Made by a program: the position numbers and the translations under genes. Shown one piece after another: positions 27,601-42,600 of a DNA stretch of 64,000 nt; positions within the stretch are counted from its first letter, which is position 1; each line of letters begins with the position of its first letter. The stretch is taken from the NCBI GenBank assembly GCA_036365455.1, contig JAWQUS010000008.1, forward strand, positions 18,521,501 through 18,585,500, written 5' to 3'. The notes under the pieces were generated by a model. It searched no databases, had not been told where the DNA came from, and worked only from the letters and a program-made list of their open reading frames with translations. The DNA comes from Macrosoma leucophasiata. Taxonomy: Eukaryota > Arthropoda > Insecta > Lepidoptera > Hedylidae.

Positions 27601-30600
27601 TATATTAAAGCTACGATGTTTTTAAGTAGACACGCATATGTTTGTAATTCGCTGCTTTGGAAGAATAGCGTATTATTACGAAATACTACAAAATTGAGTT
27701 ATTAACACCATTCAACGTAAAATATATAAAATATATATTCTGTTTTGTATACTCAGTAAAGATCGTATTTCTATAACAACATTTACGGCCGTGGTGTCAC
27801 CGAGAAACTGTATCCTACTGGCAATTTTGGAAGCCATTTTTTAATAGATAGCGTTGTATCGCAAGTTGCAACTTGTCTTTCGAAGTAAACACTCGGTTGG
27901 TTTTCTAGAATATGGTTATATTACAAAATAATACAGATTTTAAGTTCACATTTATCTAGAACACTGCTTTATTTCGAGATGTGACACTATTTTTGTAAAA
28001 AATCTACATCTACATTTAGACACTTCTCATAAATAACGTATCATTTGGGATGACTACGTTTTTATAGAAAAACTAAGTACGACTTAAATGTATTAAAAGT
28101 AGATATAACTGTTTATAATAAAAAATTGGGTCCATAGTATTTGTACAATTCAAATTAAAACGTTTTTCTAGATAAATTATTTCGTGATTGTTTTAGTATT
28201 TTTCGTAATAAGACTTTATCTGTTAAAGAATCTGTCCTTTTACGAGCACTTGAGACAGTATTTCAGATAAAAAGCAACTCGAAAACGCATTTATTTTTTA
28301 AAAAAATGTCAGATACCTACCTAATTTATCGTAATAAATCTTACAGAACCTAATATTTTAGAAGGTATCTAGTATTCTTTATACCTTCGATAAGTATACT
28401 CGGTACCTCTTTATAAGTAAGTAATCTAGGTAGCTAGTCACTAGTTAGCTACATTTCAGGTATCTAGATTCTAGGTAGTTATATTCTAGGCTTTTAGATT
28501 TCACTACTACGGTACTGAGTAGGTATTCTAGATATCCACGTCTGTAAATGAATCGCTTAAACTAATTGATGAAAGTTGTGGAACTCAAGTCTGATGCCAA
28601 TTCTATATAAAGTCCAGAAAAATAAAGATACTTATATATGCCTTTTGGCTGTGTATGTAAAGAGTGTCGGCATAATCAACACCTGTGTAAGTAAAGGCTT
28701 TACATTCCTCTAAAGCGACATCTAGATAGTTCTCCCATTAGTGGAAACGTAGGCTTGGGATTTAATCGAAAGCACTGGATATATTTGTGAATACCTACGT
28801 TTGCGTACCACGCGACAAGCAGTTAAGATCCAGTATTTTTGCCAGAAATTAAAAATTCAATATTCGCGGTGATGATAATCAACAAATCTGTTAGGTAACC
28901 GTTTCAGTGCATAATCTAGCGAGCAATTTCCCAATTGGCTAGCAACACGTAAGATACTGTCATTAGTCATGAAAAGATGTAATTTTCGTAAAGCCGTTAA
29001 GCATTTTTTTTATTTTTTATATTTTTAATATACTCATTAAAAGAATGTTGCTGAAAGGCCCTAATTATTGGTAATTCAGCGGTGTTAAGAGCATCAGTGG
29101 TAATTGTGTTATTTCGCGCTAGTTTCCGAATAAATCTCAGTATAAACACGGTATTTTTTTATAATTTATGCCACGAAGCGAGATCAAAAAAGAATGTTGC
29201 TGAAAGGCCCTAAGAGTCAGAAAAAAGGCGACTTCAGAGTCAGAAAAACAGATTCTTTTAATAGGGTGTCTTGCTGACAGTTTGTCACAAACAGTGCGGA
29301 GAAGCTTGGTGAGTATGAGAATCAAAGCATTCAATTCAAGTCGAACTAGCGTGACTTTCGGTTTCGGAGATGCTACACGAGACTTGGAGCATACTAGAGA
29401 AAAAGCGAATGGTTCGTCACCATTTTTCACGTGGTAAGTCTATCACACAGCGTTTGCTCGCTAGCATGGGCAAACCCGAGTATTGAGACTTATGAGTCTT
29501 TCTCTAGTTAGTCTAGTCTTACCTATATGGCGGGGAAATTTAATATGCGAAAGAATCGGTAATTCCGATAAATAAATTTGCCCTAAACGGACAATGCGCT
29601 ATGGCGGTACTTCATCCCAGTCTAACTGCCACGATTCTCTACGAGTCCTAAGACGTCATAAAGTCGTGCGGTAGCGGATGAAATTGTGCTATTGGTAATT
29701 TTCGGCACAGAGGCATGACACCTTAGGCCTCAGGAGTGGTAAAGCATCTGCATTTTGGTCTTTGTATAAGTGTTTATAGGCTGCAGTCATCACGTAACAT
29801 CAATGTGAACTGCATGCTTGTTTGCCTCTTCCATTACATTAAAAAAGTTGTGAAAACAGGCTTATCACATGCGGGTTTAACCTATATTTTAAATATATTG
29901 ACGTCATTTAAACAGACGCTCTCGGGCTGTGTTCGAGTAACTCAGGAGAGTTACTCGTCCACTTCACTAAATCATATCTACCGGCATTATGAGAACTATA
30001 GTGTATATATATTGATCCAGACGACTCTCGTAATTATGCCTTCTACTACAAGACAACATTTTATTAAAGTTATTGTTAACAACATAAGGTAAACAAGGCA
30101 CATACAAAATAATAATATAGTATGTTTATTACTTGTTGTAAAACCAGTTAATACTTTATTTTCCATGGAACATGTTATCTACTTTAAGTTTTTTTGTAAA
30201 AGAAAGTCCGAATTGGTACTGTAACACTATTGATTTAAAATAAATAATGCTAAGATGTCACAACTCAAAATGTATCAATATCACTGAGAAAAACATAGTT
30301 AATATTTTGTATTATTTCTAAATACACCACTGTTATTCAAAATAAATAAATTTTTCCCTAATATTTTTTGTAATGAGCCCATAATCTTCATAAGTTTGTC
30401 TGTGTTATTTTGTTATAAGTCTGAGACCTAGTAGTCATTTTCAATATTAAGAACTAAATTAGTATTATTTTCTTAAAACATTTATTATACAAAAACTACA
30501 ATATATTATTCGTGTTTTCATTCAAGTTTCATCAACATTTGCGCATAAAATTAAAAAAATACGGCATTTGAAAATTTGAAAAGACTTTAAAGTGCTCTAC

Positions 30601-33600
30601 TGAAAAATTAACTCATTTTGAGTTACGACAGTATTCTTTGAAAGCAGCGAATTGTGAAGATAATTTTATTATTGTAAATTATTACCTTCTGGAGTGACTT
30701 GTGGATCAGAAGAAAGGGAGCGGGCGTGAGCCCGTGGTGAATGTTCGCATTGCGTATAGCTGTCGAATAGCGCATCCGGTTCTGTAACAACAATATGCTA
30801 AGAGTTATTGTAATCGCTGGTGGATTATTGATACAGAGTTAGTTAACCATAATGTGTATAATATGATTAGTATCATGGCGCGAGATTCATAGACCTCACT
30901 GACTTTTCTTGACATAGAGCTGAACTTTCAGTGCTTGTATTGGTTCACAGACGTGTCAAATCTATTGTTGTACTTTGGGAAATTGTTCCCAAAGTAGAGC
31001 AATAAACAAATATTTTGTATTTAGTAAAGACATGGATCTTAATTAAGTACAGAATAAGTGGAGAACGGTAAAATGAGAGTTTAACACGCTTGTGAAACAA
31101 AATACACTTTAAAAGTTCGACTCAAAATCAAAGTAAAGTCGTAGGTGCGGACTGTGAATATCACTCTATCTAAGTTCAGCGTATAATAAATTCATCACGG
31201 ATAAAATTGTGTAACAGGTAACGTTAGTCTCATATTCGTTTGTATTGACTGTTCACCAAATGGGTGACCATAATTAACTTAATTGTAATTTATTTTGGGA
31301 TAAAAAAATACCTGTATTAAAAATACCAGAAATCGTTTCGGCTATGGATTTTGAACTAATTACTTTAATACTGTACATTTATTACGTTACACGTTGTATA
31401 ATTGAGTAATCTATGTAATACATATAGAGTATGTCATGTGTGTAGGTATATGGTGATAATTAGTATAGTACAGTACTCAACAATTAATATTGCACATCGA
31501 GCCTGCGAAAGAGACGATCGGCTCGTTTCGACTTCGTAGAGCGTTATCTCTGTTGCACACTGCCTACGTAAGCACTGACAGTCCGCTATTGGTCAGAACT
31601 TTATCAAAATGGTCGACAAACGTCAAATAGGCACGGTGCGAAAGCGATAACGCTCTACAGACTCGAAATAAGCCGAAGTCTCCATCCTAGGCTCGATGTG
31701 CAATATTTATTGCGGAGCACTGTATGTGGTGTAATAAAAGTTACCAGTAAAGTTGTGTGGAGTGAGCGGTAAAGGCGGCGCGGCGGGCGGCGGTGGCGCC
31801 AGACCGAGTTGCGTGGCGCGGGAGGCGAGAAGCACGCGCGCCACCGTGAGGTGGTCATGGTGAGCCGCCACCGCCACCAGCAAACTCAGAAGCAACTGCC
31901 GGCAGTGCTGGTGCACTATCCACCTGTAGAGTAGTTATGCGGTATAATTGGATCACAGATAAAATGCAGATGGAGCGCGCATAAGACGAAAATGTTACCA
32001 TCAAACTGAAACTGATTCGAAAATCGTACAATAACTCCAACTGGACTGGTTATCCTAATGTCGCAGGTTCGATCCGAAGTCAAGTGTTTTTTTTTTTACA
32101 TATTTTTTCTCTCATCGTACTAATATTATAAATGCGAAAATTTGTGAGTATGGATTTATGGATGTTTATTACTCTTTGACGAAAAAAGTACTGGATGGAT
32201 TTGAATGAAACTTTACAATAATAGGTATAGTTCCTTTACATTGGAATAAAATATAAGCTACAATTTATAATGGTTAAAAATAACGCGGACGAAGTCGCTG
32301 GTAAAAACTAGTTTTAACAAATATTAATCAAACCTGGTGTGGTCCATTCCTAGAAAAACTATGTGCAGCATTAGAGGCACGTGTATGGACCAGTCCAGCT
32401 CGACGCCGTCAAGTACCACGTCGCACAGCAGCATCACCGCTACGTTGCACCTGTCGAAGTACATTGACGTTACTCTAAGCTTGCGGTGCGGCTAGCCGTT
32501 AAACCGCGAGGTTCAGCGTAGTGGTAAAATGGTTTAATTTAGAATTAACTGCGGATAAAAACCACAATCACAGCCGCTTTCAGTTTCATTGATTCACAAA
32601 ATCATATCAACAATAATAACTCACTAATTTTGATATTATCTTACAATACACAGTAAGATATGTTGCACATTTGCTTTAGGAGAGAGAGACTTCGGTTAAT
32701 TTCGGCTCTGTGGAGCGTTATCTCTTTCACACATGATTTACGTGACGTTTGTCGACCATTTTGAATCATTTTCTACCAATACCGGACTATTAGAGCTTAC
32801 GTAGGCAGTACAGCAGAGATAATGCTCTACGGACTCGAAACTAGCCGATTGTCTCTTTCGCGAAGCGCGATGAGCAATATTTCTTGATGGGTACTATGTG
32901 ACTACGCATCTACCGAAGACAGTTATAATAGATTTGCGAATGATAGTTCAAGCAAATTAGAATCAATCTTGCGGCCCAAATATGTTTCAATCATCTTGAC
33001 TTGTTCTTGTCATTAAAAAAAATAGTAAAGGAGTAAAGTGTCTATCTACATCCAATTCATTTTAAAGAAAAAATAAGAGGAAAAATTCAATTCGACAAAA
33101 GGAATTTTTTGGTTTTTATGTTTGAGCCCAGTCTCAGGTCATAGTCTCAGGCATTTGCTTACCTAAATATTTAGCCACATGTCCAGTGAAGGTAGACTTA
33201 TTAATTCCTGAAAAAGTGTCCTGAATTGTCTTGAAATAATGCATAAAAACTGTATCAGAATCAAAAAACAATATTTATTCTACCTATGGAATCCAGAAAC
33301 AGGTTGGCTGGTGTCCGGCAGATATTCGGTGAGGAGTGCGAAGTATCCACCGTAGGCCGGCATCGGAAGGGGACGCGGCTGCGGCACGTCCATGCGCGGC
33401 TCTTGGGGCGTCGTCGGCGCGCTTCCCACCGCCGCCGTCTCGGGACAAAGACCCGTCTGTCACACAATCTCAATATGGTTATAGAGATAAGATTTGAGTT
33501 TTATCGAACGCATCAGATTGAAATATGGGATGTACCTTGCACCCTGTTGCACCGCTACTGTATCGCTAAAGCACTATAATATAATTATGGCGTCGCATCC

Positions 33601-36600
33601 GTAGGGTAACCGTCCAAATATTGCCAAAGCCGCCACGAGATTGTTTATAATTTATCTTTAGGATGCTATGCTATACTCCGAGCTTCGTTCGGATTTACTC
33701 AGCATCCAATTTAAATATATGATATGCCATATGATTTTTCACCTATGGGAGGACCATAGGTGAAAAAACATACGGGCATATGATATTCATTTCATCATTT
33801 TACGCGCTGGACTAAGTTCTAATATGCCCTAATAAGTCGGGCTTCCCTACTAAAAGTCAAAGATTATTTATCAAACACACTTTGATTTATTTCTCAGCCA
33901 ACAACTTATAAAGTAGATAATAACTGCTTCTTGTCTAATAAATGTTTATCGACAAGGAGATGTATAAAGATAATTAAAACCATGGCATAATTCAAATAAA
34001 CACCGTAAATAGTTAAAGAGAAATTGATATAGATTCAGGTTGATCTGGTTTGGAGATCATTCTGGAGTTTCAAATATATATTAGCTAGCTATCTATGTTT
34101 CGGATTTTGTTACTTTTAATAATAAAATATAATACACTTCAAGAAACACTCTACAATATCGGAAAAATTAAGAGAAAATGGTTCGGAGAAAAGACGGAGT
34201 ATATGCTCCTCTCTCGTGTGTCTATAATCATGTGTGGGCGTGTAGAGTGCCAATTAGGGTTCTAAAAAGATAAATTTCTCTCTACGTAATTTAAATCTGA
34301 GAATTCTTTGTTTAGTTTTTCGGATTGTTTGTACTTTTTCAAATTGCCAATAACAGCCATTGTTCTCTTTTAAAGTTATTTATATGCCCAGTTACGTACG
34401 CAAAGATGCCAAAATAGATTACACCAGTGGACTGAAACATAAAGAGATAAACGTTACTAACACTTAGGCTAGGCTCATCTGACTTTAATTTTGAACAAAT
34501 TTGTTAACCGGTACGGTTAAGTAAAAAAATGAGTTGCGAGAAGATTGTTAAAAGACGTCATAAATTGAATGTAACTGGCCAATCTAAGCTGGTTAATGTT
34601 AAAGTTAATCTCAAAATTATCTGTGAGATGATAAGGAATACTGTCAACCATGGTAACTTAAATAATGTCAAATATATACTGGTGCAACGCATTCCGCAGT
34701 AACTGTTAAAGGCAATATTATTATTATTATATTAAATTTGACAAAAACCATAACTTTAACTAACATTTTGGTGCAACCGAACTTTAGTTCAGGGTTAACT
34801 TAACAAATCTCCATTTAAGCCATTTGTGTGCCCTCTGAGTTGAGCTAGCGGGGTTTACGGTCTAACAAACATACCGGTGTAGCATCGCCATCGGACGGTG
34901 GCACCAGGTCCTCGTCGGCGGGCGGGGTGGGGCACGGCGGCGCCGAGGCGCGCTTGTCTTGTCGCATCGACGTGTCCACTGCCTTGGAACCGCTGTAATA
35001 CAAGCCGCACTGAAGGAAACCATCAGGCTAAACTTGTCCTATGCTGGACGCAGCTTCCGCCTTGAATGTCATATATTTAGTAAAGGAGTCGAGCGACCAA
35101 AAATTGAAAATTATTTTCTGACTACATGCGAATTTTGTGTGTTCGTATCTCCGACTAATGATACGTTCACTTTCAGTCGGTATACCAACATCAATGCATG
35201 AAGCGGAGAAGAGAAGTGTAGCGGAGAGGAGATGTGAGCTTTGTGTAGCAGAGATGTGATGTGAGCTGTGATAGATCGAAACCAGGCAAGTTCGGCCGGC
35301 CGGGCGGGGCGGCGCGCACCGCCTGGCCGTCCGACTAGACACTTCTCCGCTCTGCCGCGTCGCAGCGGCTCGCTCACCGCACTTAATTCTATAGAAAAAT
35401 GAGACATCTGCTCTTCTCTCCGCTTGATCCACTACCTATCAAGCTAAGCAGAGAAGAAATGTGGAAATAACGAGATGGGATTGGTTTATCCAAACACATC
35501 TCCTATCGTTTCCTCTACTCTCCGCTTTGGTGGATACCGAGTTTAAAGTAGACCATATGGCTGTCTCGTATTAGCCCTCTACATCAATGATGCCACCCCC
35601 AAAGATGCTTGTGCACCATCTGCGGGATATACAATAATCGCCACGCTTGGCCTATGGATAGTACAGTAGCGGTGGTTTTATCGAAAGATGCTTTTTACTG
35701 GTGGTAGAGCTTCAGTGACGGAGCTCGCGGGCGTAGGCACCACCGCATTACCTAATATACTTGCCGCTAAATGGTAGTGTTCAGCACTATCGTGTTCCGG
35801 TCAGGTGGTAATGTACGGCCCTGTAATTTCCGGCACAGAGGCATAACACCTTAGGCCTCAGGAGTGGTAACGCATCTGCATTTTGACCTTGGTCTTCATG
35901 TGGGTGTCTATAGGCTGCAGTCATCACTTAACATCAATGTGAACTGCATGCTTGTTTGCCACGCCCATTACATAAAAAAAAAATGCTGTGGCCCGTCCTG
36001 AGTCATATCACTTAAAAATGGCGGTCAAACCATTCCAGTAGAGAGGTAGTCTCTACTGGAATGGTTTGACCGCCATTTTTCGGTTGATTGACTACACAAG
36101 CGGAATAATTCTCTTTCACAAGGGGGCGGGTCGTCAAACCACGGTCCCGGTCCCAATGCCAGGCTCTCTACAATGTCTCAGCAAACAGTCGCACAAAAAA
36201 ATCTTTAGCCATTAAACTTAGGCGCCCAAATTAAAACGGAACAAGATTCAATGATACGAGCTCTGAACCCTGAAACTGAAGCCAATATACGTATTTCATA
36301 AATGAATAATAATTATTCGCTACTGCGCGGTTGACTTTTCTAAGCTCAAATGCATACTTCTCTGTAAGTTGAGGCAATATGTGTTATATGATATACCATC
36401 ATAACATTTACTCTAGTACAAGGAGACTGGTGAGCATATGTGCGGATACAATCACTTAGTTGACGGCGATTTGTCACAGCTCAATGATGTATTGCTGTTG
36501 CCAATAAGGTACACCGCGAGCGAGCCGATTGCAATCCCACTACAATAACAAGAATTGTAAAGATATGAATATGATCACAAAAAGGTAGAAGAATCATTAT

Positions 36601-39600
36601 TAAACATTTTAACTAGAATTATTTAACATAATTTTAACAACGCCAGTCAGAACAAAGACGAAACAGTACGTTAATAATATCATTGATTCGCTTTAAATCA
36701 ATAGATTTTTTAATATATATTACAATCTTACCCCCTTATTCATTAAAGTTCATTAGATACGTTTTAGCTATAGAATGCTATGTCTTTGTCAGTTGCATTG
36801 TCAAATGTGCAAGATAGAAAAAGACAAAGGAGAGATTAGCAACACTTTAGCTAAAATACGTTTATGAATAAGGGAGTTAATATATACGATATCTATATAT
36901 CGTTCTTGTGTGCGTGTATATGTCACTAATCTCCTTCCATTTATGTTGCGTCTTAAGGATTAAATTTTGTGTGTTCGGATATTTAAAGAAAATCACGATT
37001 TGTTTACTGCAAATGAGCGACTCAATCGTATATCAATAGCAGGCTAATTGATGTACAATTTACATTACTTGATACGCTTGATACATAATTTATTGAATTC
37101 GCCCTAAGAATTTCATCGTCATGGAAACACACTTTCGTTGTCACAGGAACAGAGGTGTTCCTGTGACAACGAAAGTACAAATATAAATAAGACAATTACT
37201 GTCGCAAAACTATGGCTGCCAGATCTAAAATATGGAAATAACTTTTCTCATCAGAAATTCAGATGACGTGAAGGGCTGATCCTTGCTAGGCGATGGTTAT
37301 CGTACTTAACATATTAAGACTCATCCCTACAAAAACATCTAGGTTTACAAGCGTTCCGAAACTCGAAGGGTTCACTAGCTCTTGGACCATAAGGTAATTC
37401 GTGAAATTGAATAAGATTGGTTTAATAACACTTTATAATGCACTGACGAATGTCTGCGTGAGTAGCTGATTTCTAATTTCTATATTCCAATAAAATCAGT
37501 AAAGAATTTATCACCTCCTAATACTACCTAATGAGAGGGCCAATTACGGAGCTTATCACATTCAAGATGTTCATATTTCTATTTCAAAATACTGTAGGTA
37601 CTAACATATTTCGATCGCAATTAGTGAAACACGGTGTTACTGAATTTCGATTTATTATTCGTTACATTGGAAAACAGTTTGAATCTGGTATATATCTAGT
37701 ATATGTGAGTATTTCATAATATATTGTATTCAAAATACTGTAGGTACTAACATATTTCGATCTCAATTAGTGAAACACGGTGTTACTGAGTTTCGATTAA
37801 TTATTCGTTACATTGGCAAACTGTATTCCACGTTACGGTGTTACTGAGTTTCGATTAATTATTTGTTACATTGTAAAACAGTTAGTTATTAGTTGTTGCT
37901 TACCAAGATTTGGCGGGATCCTCACCACTATGTCTCTTGGTATGGATGGTGCCCTTCTCGACGGGGGCCAGTTCCCCAGTTCGTCCCGTTGCATCCTGTT
38001 TAACAATGTCTATATTTAATAACGCTCTTGTTGTAATATTGTTATGTTCGCAATTACACATAGGAGTGAGTTTAGAAATTTAAGAAAAAATGGGAAGAAA
38101 AATTTGACTTCAGGCAGGCATCGAACCTGCGACCTCAGGATTACCAGTGAGGATAGTCAGTTTAACGTTTAGGTTACTTTGAAGCATCAGGGACCGCCTA
38201 ATTTAAATGGTTTCGTTTAGCTTTCGATTATGACAACATCTTATCAGTTTCGTTACACCTAACTTTTTTCTGGAAGCGTTTTCGTCCGCAGGTATATACT
38301 TAAGAGCAAAATGTTTTAATAGGCGGTACGAAACGGACAAAATAACGTCCTAAACGAAAGCATTTCAGTTAGGCGGTCGGCCCCCAGGTCAGGGGGTTAT
38401 TACAAAATGCTTTAACCCCCATCGCTCATGGTCGAACGCATGATTGAAGCTTTGAGACCCCATCGCCCTAGTGGGAGAGAAGAATAATCTTTCGCTAGCA
38501 CAGACAGTCAGCTGTAAAATGGCGGCCAAATCATTCCAAAAGGACAGTAATAAATATAATAACGCGAGATGGGTAGAGCGTCTGTGATTGATCAACCGCA
38601 GCGATCGCCAGTCCGTATATCAATCATGGCGAATATACCATTTTCTATCTTTACAACGCACACTTACTACTGACACTCTTGTGAACATCTTTGAGGAAGA
38701 CTTTGTCCAGCAGTGGACGTCTTCGGTGACGTCTGGAGTGATGGCGTTGTTTTCGTGATAATAAACTCCAAAGCTCGGTGACAACTCGTTAATTTATCAT
38801 ACCAGGATTTCCCCAATGCGAAATCTAAGCAATTTTTATTACAATTATATCTAATAGGTATACAATTCTAATATATAATTAGTATATAATAATATAGTAT
38901 ATAATTCTCATATCACAGTGTTTGTAACAATACTCCTCCGAAACGGCTGGACCGATCATGATGAAATTTTCTGTCTATATTTGGTAGGTATCAGAATCGG
39001 TTGTAGTCTATTTTTTAAGTGATTCTCCCCAAATATTTCTTTTAGATTTTTGACACCTCTGGGGCGAAACGGCGTTAGTCGGGGCAGCTAGTTTTATGAT
39101 ATTTTTTTTTTTCCCTTGTTAGCGTTTATTAATTACCTGCGAGCAAGTGCCAGGTCCATCGCTGTGGCCCGACGTGGCTTTCCTCATGGACGTGAGCCGA
39201 TAGAAAGGAGGCGTTTCCGTGCGCTCGATGAGACAGTTGAGGGTCTCAACTGTTTGCAACTCTGTCATCATCTCGTCGAGAAGCCGCTCCGGTCGCGATC
39301 GCGCCAAGTACAGCACCACGCGCTTTGCCTATCATTAGACGCATGTGAGTGAAGTAGCAACAGGATTGCTATTCAGTTTCATAATAAACAAACATATTAC
39401 AGTCTACAGTAGTGGACAGAACGATATATATTTATCGTCGCTTATATTACAACACCCCCAATTTAATTATTTTACGTTATGCACTTTATAATTTTATATA
39501 ATTTTATTCATCACCAGACAGTCTTCTAGTACACCGATCAATTTTATTTATTTATTTTATTTTGTTTGTATTTAATTGTGCGTCTCCAATTACTGGATTC

Positions 39601-42600
39601 TGGCAGAATTATCCCTTATTCTTGGGTAGTAGCCATTAATTAAAAAGAAGAAGTTATGCACTTTTTGATTTCATTGTATAGAGAAATAATTCCCGCCTCT
39701 CTTGCACCTAAAAATCGTACAAACCCAATCAGAAATTGTAATTTAAATAATTGTATCATTGTAAATGTTGTTATTGGTCAATTTTAGGTAACGTATTTTT
39801 TATAAAACTAAGGATAAACAAGGGTTTTGACGCAGAACGTCACTTTCGCAAAAACGTCATCTCGAAAAAAATTGTCATTTTCGCAAAAGGTTATTTTCTC
39901 AGAAAGTCATTTTCGCAAAAAGTCACTTTCGCAGAATGTCATCCACAATTATTTTTTTCTGTATTATTAAGTAGGGTCTGAGATATTCAGTTTTTTCAAC
40001 TTCCTGAAAAAGCGCGAAAACGATATAGGTACGCGGTTTTTACAAAGTGCAAATAAAAAAATAAATAAAATAAAAATAATATTTTTTATAAAAATTGCAA
40101 ACTGATTTATATTTTAAGTACACATTATAGAACAGAAGATATATTTCTTATAGCTTAATCATTATATCTATCACTATCACTTCACTTAATTATCACTATC
40201 ACTACATATTATAAAGTAATAGTAGTATACTATTTTCTCGTATGTACTCGTATGTGCTAATCTCGGAAGGTTGTGAACGGATTTTGTTCCTGTTTAAAAT
40301 GTTGGGAAGTGGGTTTTCCTAGGAAGGTTATATCTATGATAAATGCTACCCGTACGAAGCCGGGGTAAGTCGCTAGTTTTTATAAAACTAGCTGTCCCGA
40401 AACTTCGTATCGCCTAAGCGCCCAACGCACTAGCGGTTAGCCGCGGGAGCGGGTAACCGGCGGCTACTCGTTCCCGTCTAACTTCTACGACTTCGTTTAT
40501 AATAAAGTTTTGGTTACTGATATTTGTGTTATTTATTTTACCCTGCATTAGGCCTACTTAATAATATAGAGAAAATAATTTTGTGAATGACATTCTGCAA
40601 AAGTGACTTTTTGCGAAAATGACTTTTTGAGAATATGACCTTTTGCGAAAGTGACGTTCTGTGTCAAAACCTAAACAAGATATTTGTCTTTTATAATTAA
40701 AAAATACATATTAGGAGACAATAATTGAAATAAAAAAAACACATATTTTGTCTCTTAGTAACTTTACTGAGTGAAAATGTATATTCGCGGTGTTGTGATA
40801 TAAGCGACGCTATGTAGATGTAATGTTTCTGAGCCTTTGAAGCGCGCATGGCCCCGCGGCTGGTGTAGATCGGAAGCGATCTACTCACAGCAGTGGGACC
40901 AGGGGCGGCTCTAGCTCGTGTAGCGCCCGTGTGCAATGAAACCCTGGCGCCTCTAGGCCTGACCATGATGGTCCAAGACCATGCTCTTACAGGAACGCCA
41001 GGAACAGGAGGCGCCGTGGCGCTCCCTGAGATAGCTTTAATAAAAAAAAATTAAACAAACGTATCTTTTCATCTGATGACTCATTAGAATCGTCTTCTTG
41101 ACTGATAGCGATGTTCGTGTACCTTATACGAAATATCATGTTTGTGTTGTTTCGTTTGTTACTTACTTATTATCCTCGGGCTCAATATGTAATAAACAAA
41201 AATCAAGAGTACAACGTCCAAAACAAAAAAATATTGTCCAGCATTCCCCAATTGGCAACAAGCTACGAAGTATTTCAATATAAATTAAAAATAATTCGCA
41301 ATAAAGTAACACGAGAGATAATAAAAAACGCAAATCACAGCTATAACGTAAATAATGAAACGCCTTTGTGTATCATTGATATTTTGTTTTAAAATTTTGA
41401 AACGTACAATAATAATAGTCTGTTTAATGATGTCAAATACAAATATTGATATTATTCAGGCAAATAAACACGAGATCTACCGGGAGCCTATCGGCAATAC
41501 ATTGATTATAATTATTATTGAACGAGTGAAGGTGTGGATTATACTCAGTCTCTTTATTTTTTCAATATTAAAAATCTGTTTCTAAAAGTATTATGATTTC
41601 CTATAATCGCAATCAATAAAAAAGGCGTAGAGCCAGAAGATTTTTCGTCTCTACGCCTTTTTTGTTAATTGCGAATGTGAACTTTGAAACAATGGAATAA
41701 TAAAGGGTACGTGGGCCTCGGCAGGCAAGGATTAGGTGATTGATTACATAAGAATATGTATTTGCAATTATTGTTCTAATTCAGGACTTCCCAAACTTTT
41801 AAGGTGACGGAACACCCTAATACCTTGTATTGTATGGAACCATTTAAATTGACCTATTACAAGTTTTTGTTCTGATATGAAATATATTGTTTTTGATATG
41901 GGATTCGTGCGCTGCCTCCGATTACATACGCTGTGATATGCTATAGTTCGGCCTCGATTCTCGCTAACTCTCTAATTAAATTCTAAACAACATGATTTAT
42001 TTTTGTCACTTACTACAAGTTACAAAATAAAGATTAATTATTAGACAATTCATAGTTTTAACTCTGTAGTTTTATAAAAATAATTGTTTTTACTGTAAAA
42101 TTTTATATGATTCATTTTTGTGTTTTGCTATCTTGTTAATAAATAAGAGAAGGAACTATCAACTGCGATACAGCTCACGCTACTTCAGATGATAGGACAA
42201 CAATTAAATGTGAAATTTTCTATTACAGCAAACGATTTATTATATAATTTTGCAGAAAACCGATGACTCTCATACGCAGAACTCACTGTTGCCACTGTTC
42301 CACTTACGTATGGTAAGAGCTCATTGGGCGCCATGCCTGCAATGATGACGAGATACCGGATGATCACTTTCAGGTTATTGGGCCAACAGGCGCACAATGT
42401 CGACCACAGCTCTTCGATCTCTTTCGGATGATTATCTGAGAACTGTAACAAAACATCTCAGTTCAAACTTATCTATACAAATAAATAAAATTGGAGTGTC
42501 TGTTTGTAATATAAAAATAACCGCTTTTTAATTAATGCATATGTATGTATACACGGTACATATACCAAAACACATTTTTTTTGTAACAGCATCTATTTGG

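Noticed and set aside
29736..30092. Plus-strand frame of 118 codons
   Set aside because: Starts inside a SINE-A copy and continues into AT-rich intron; no conserved features.
33286..33579. Plus-strand frame of 97 codons
   Set aside because: Antisense of fry exon w8.
35028..35432. Minus-strand frame of 134 codons
   Set aside because: Lies in a GC-rich TIR element within a fry intron; composition explains the open frame.
41617..41662. Rho-independent terminator
   Set aside because: Hairpin plus T-run by chance; the sequence is eukaryotic intron DNA.
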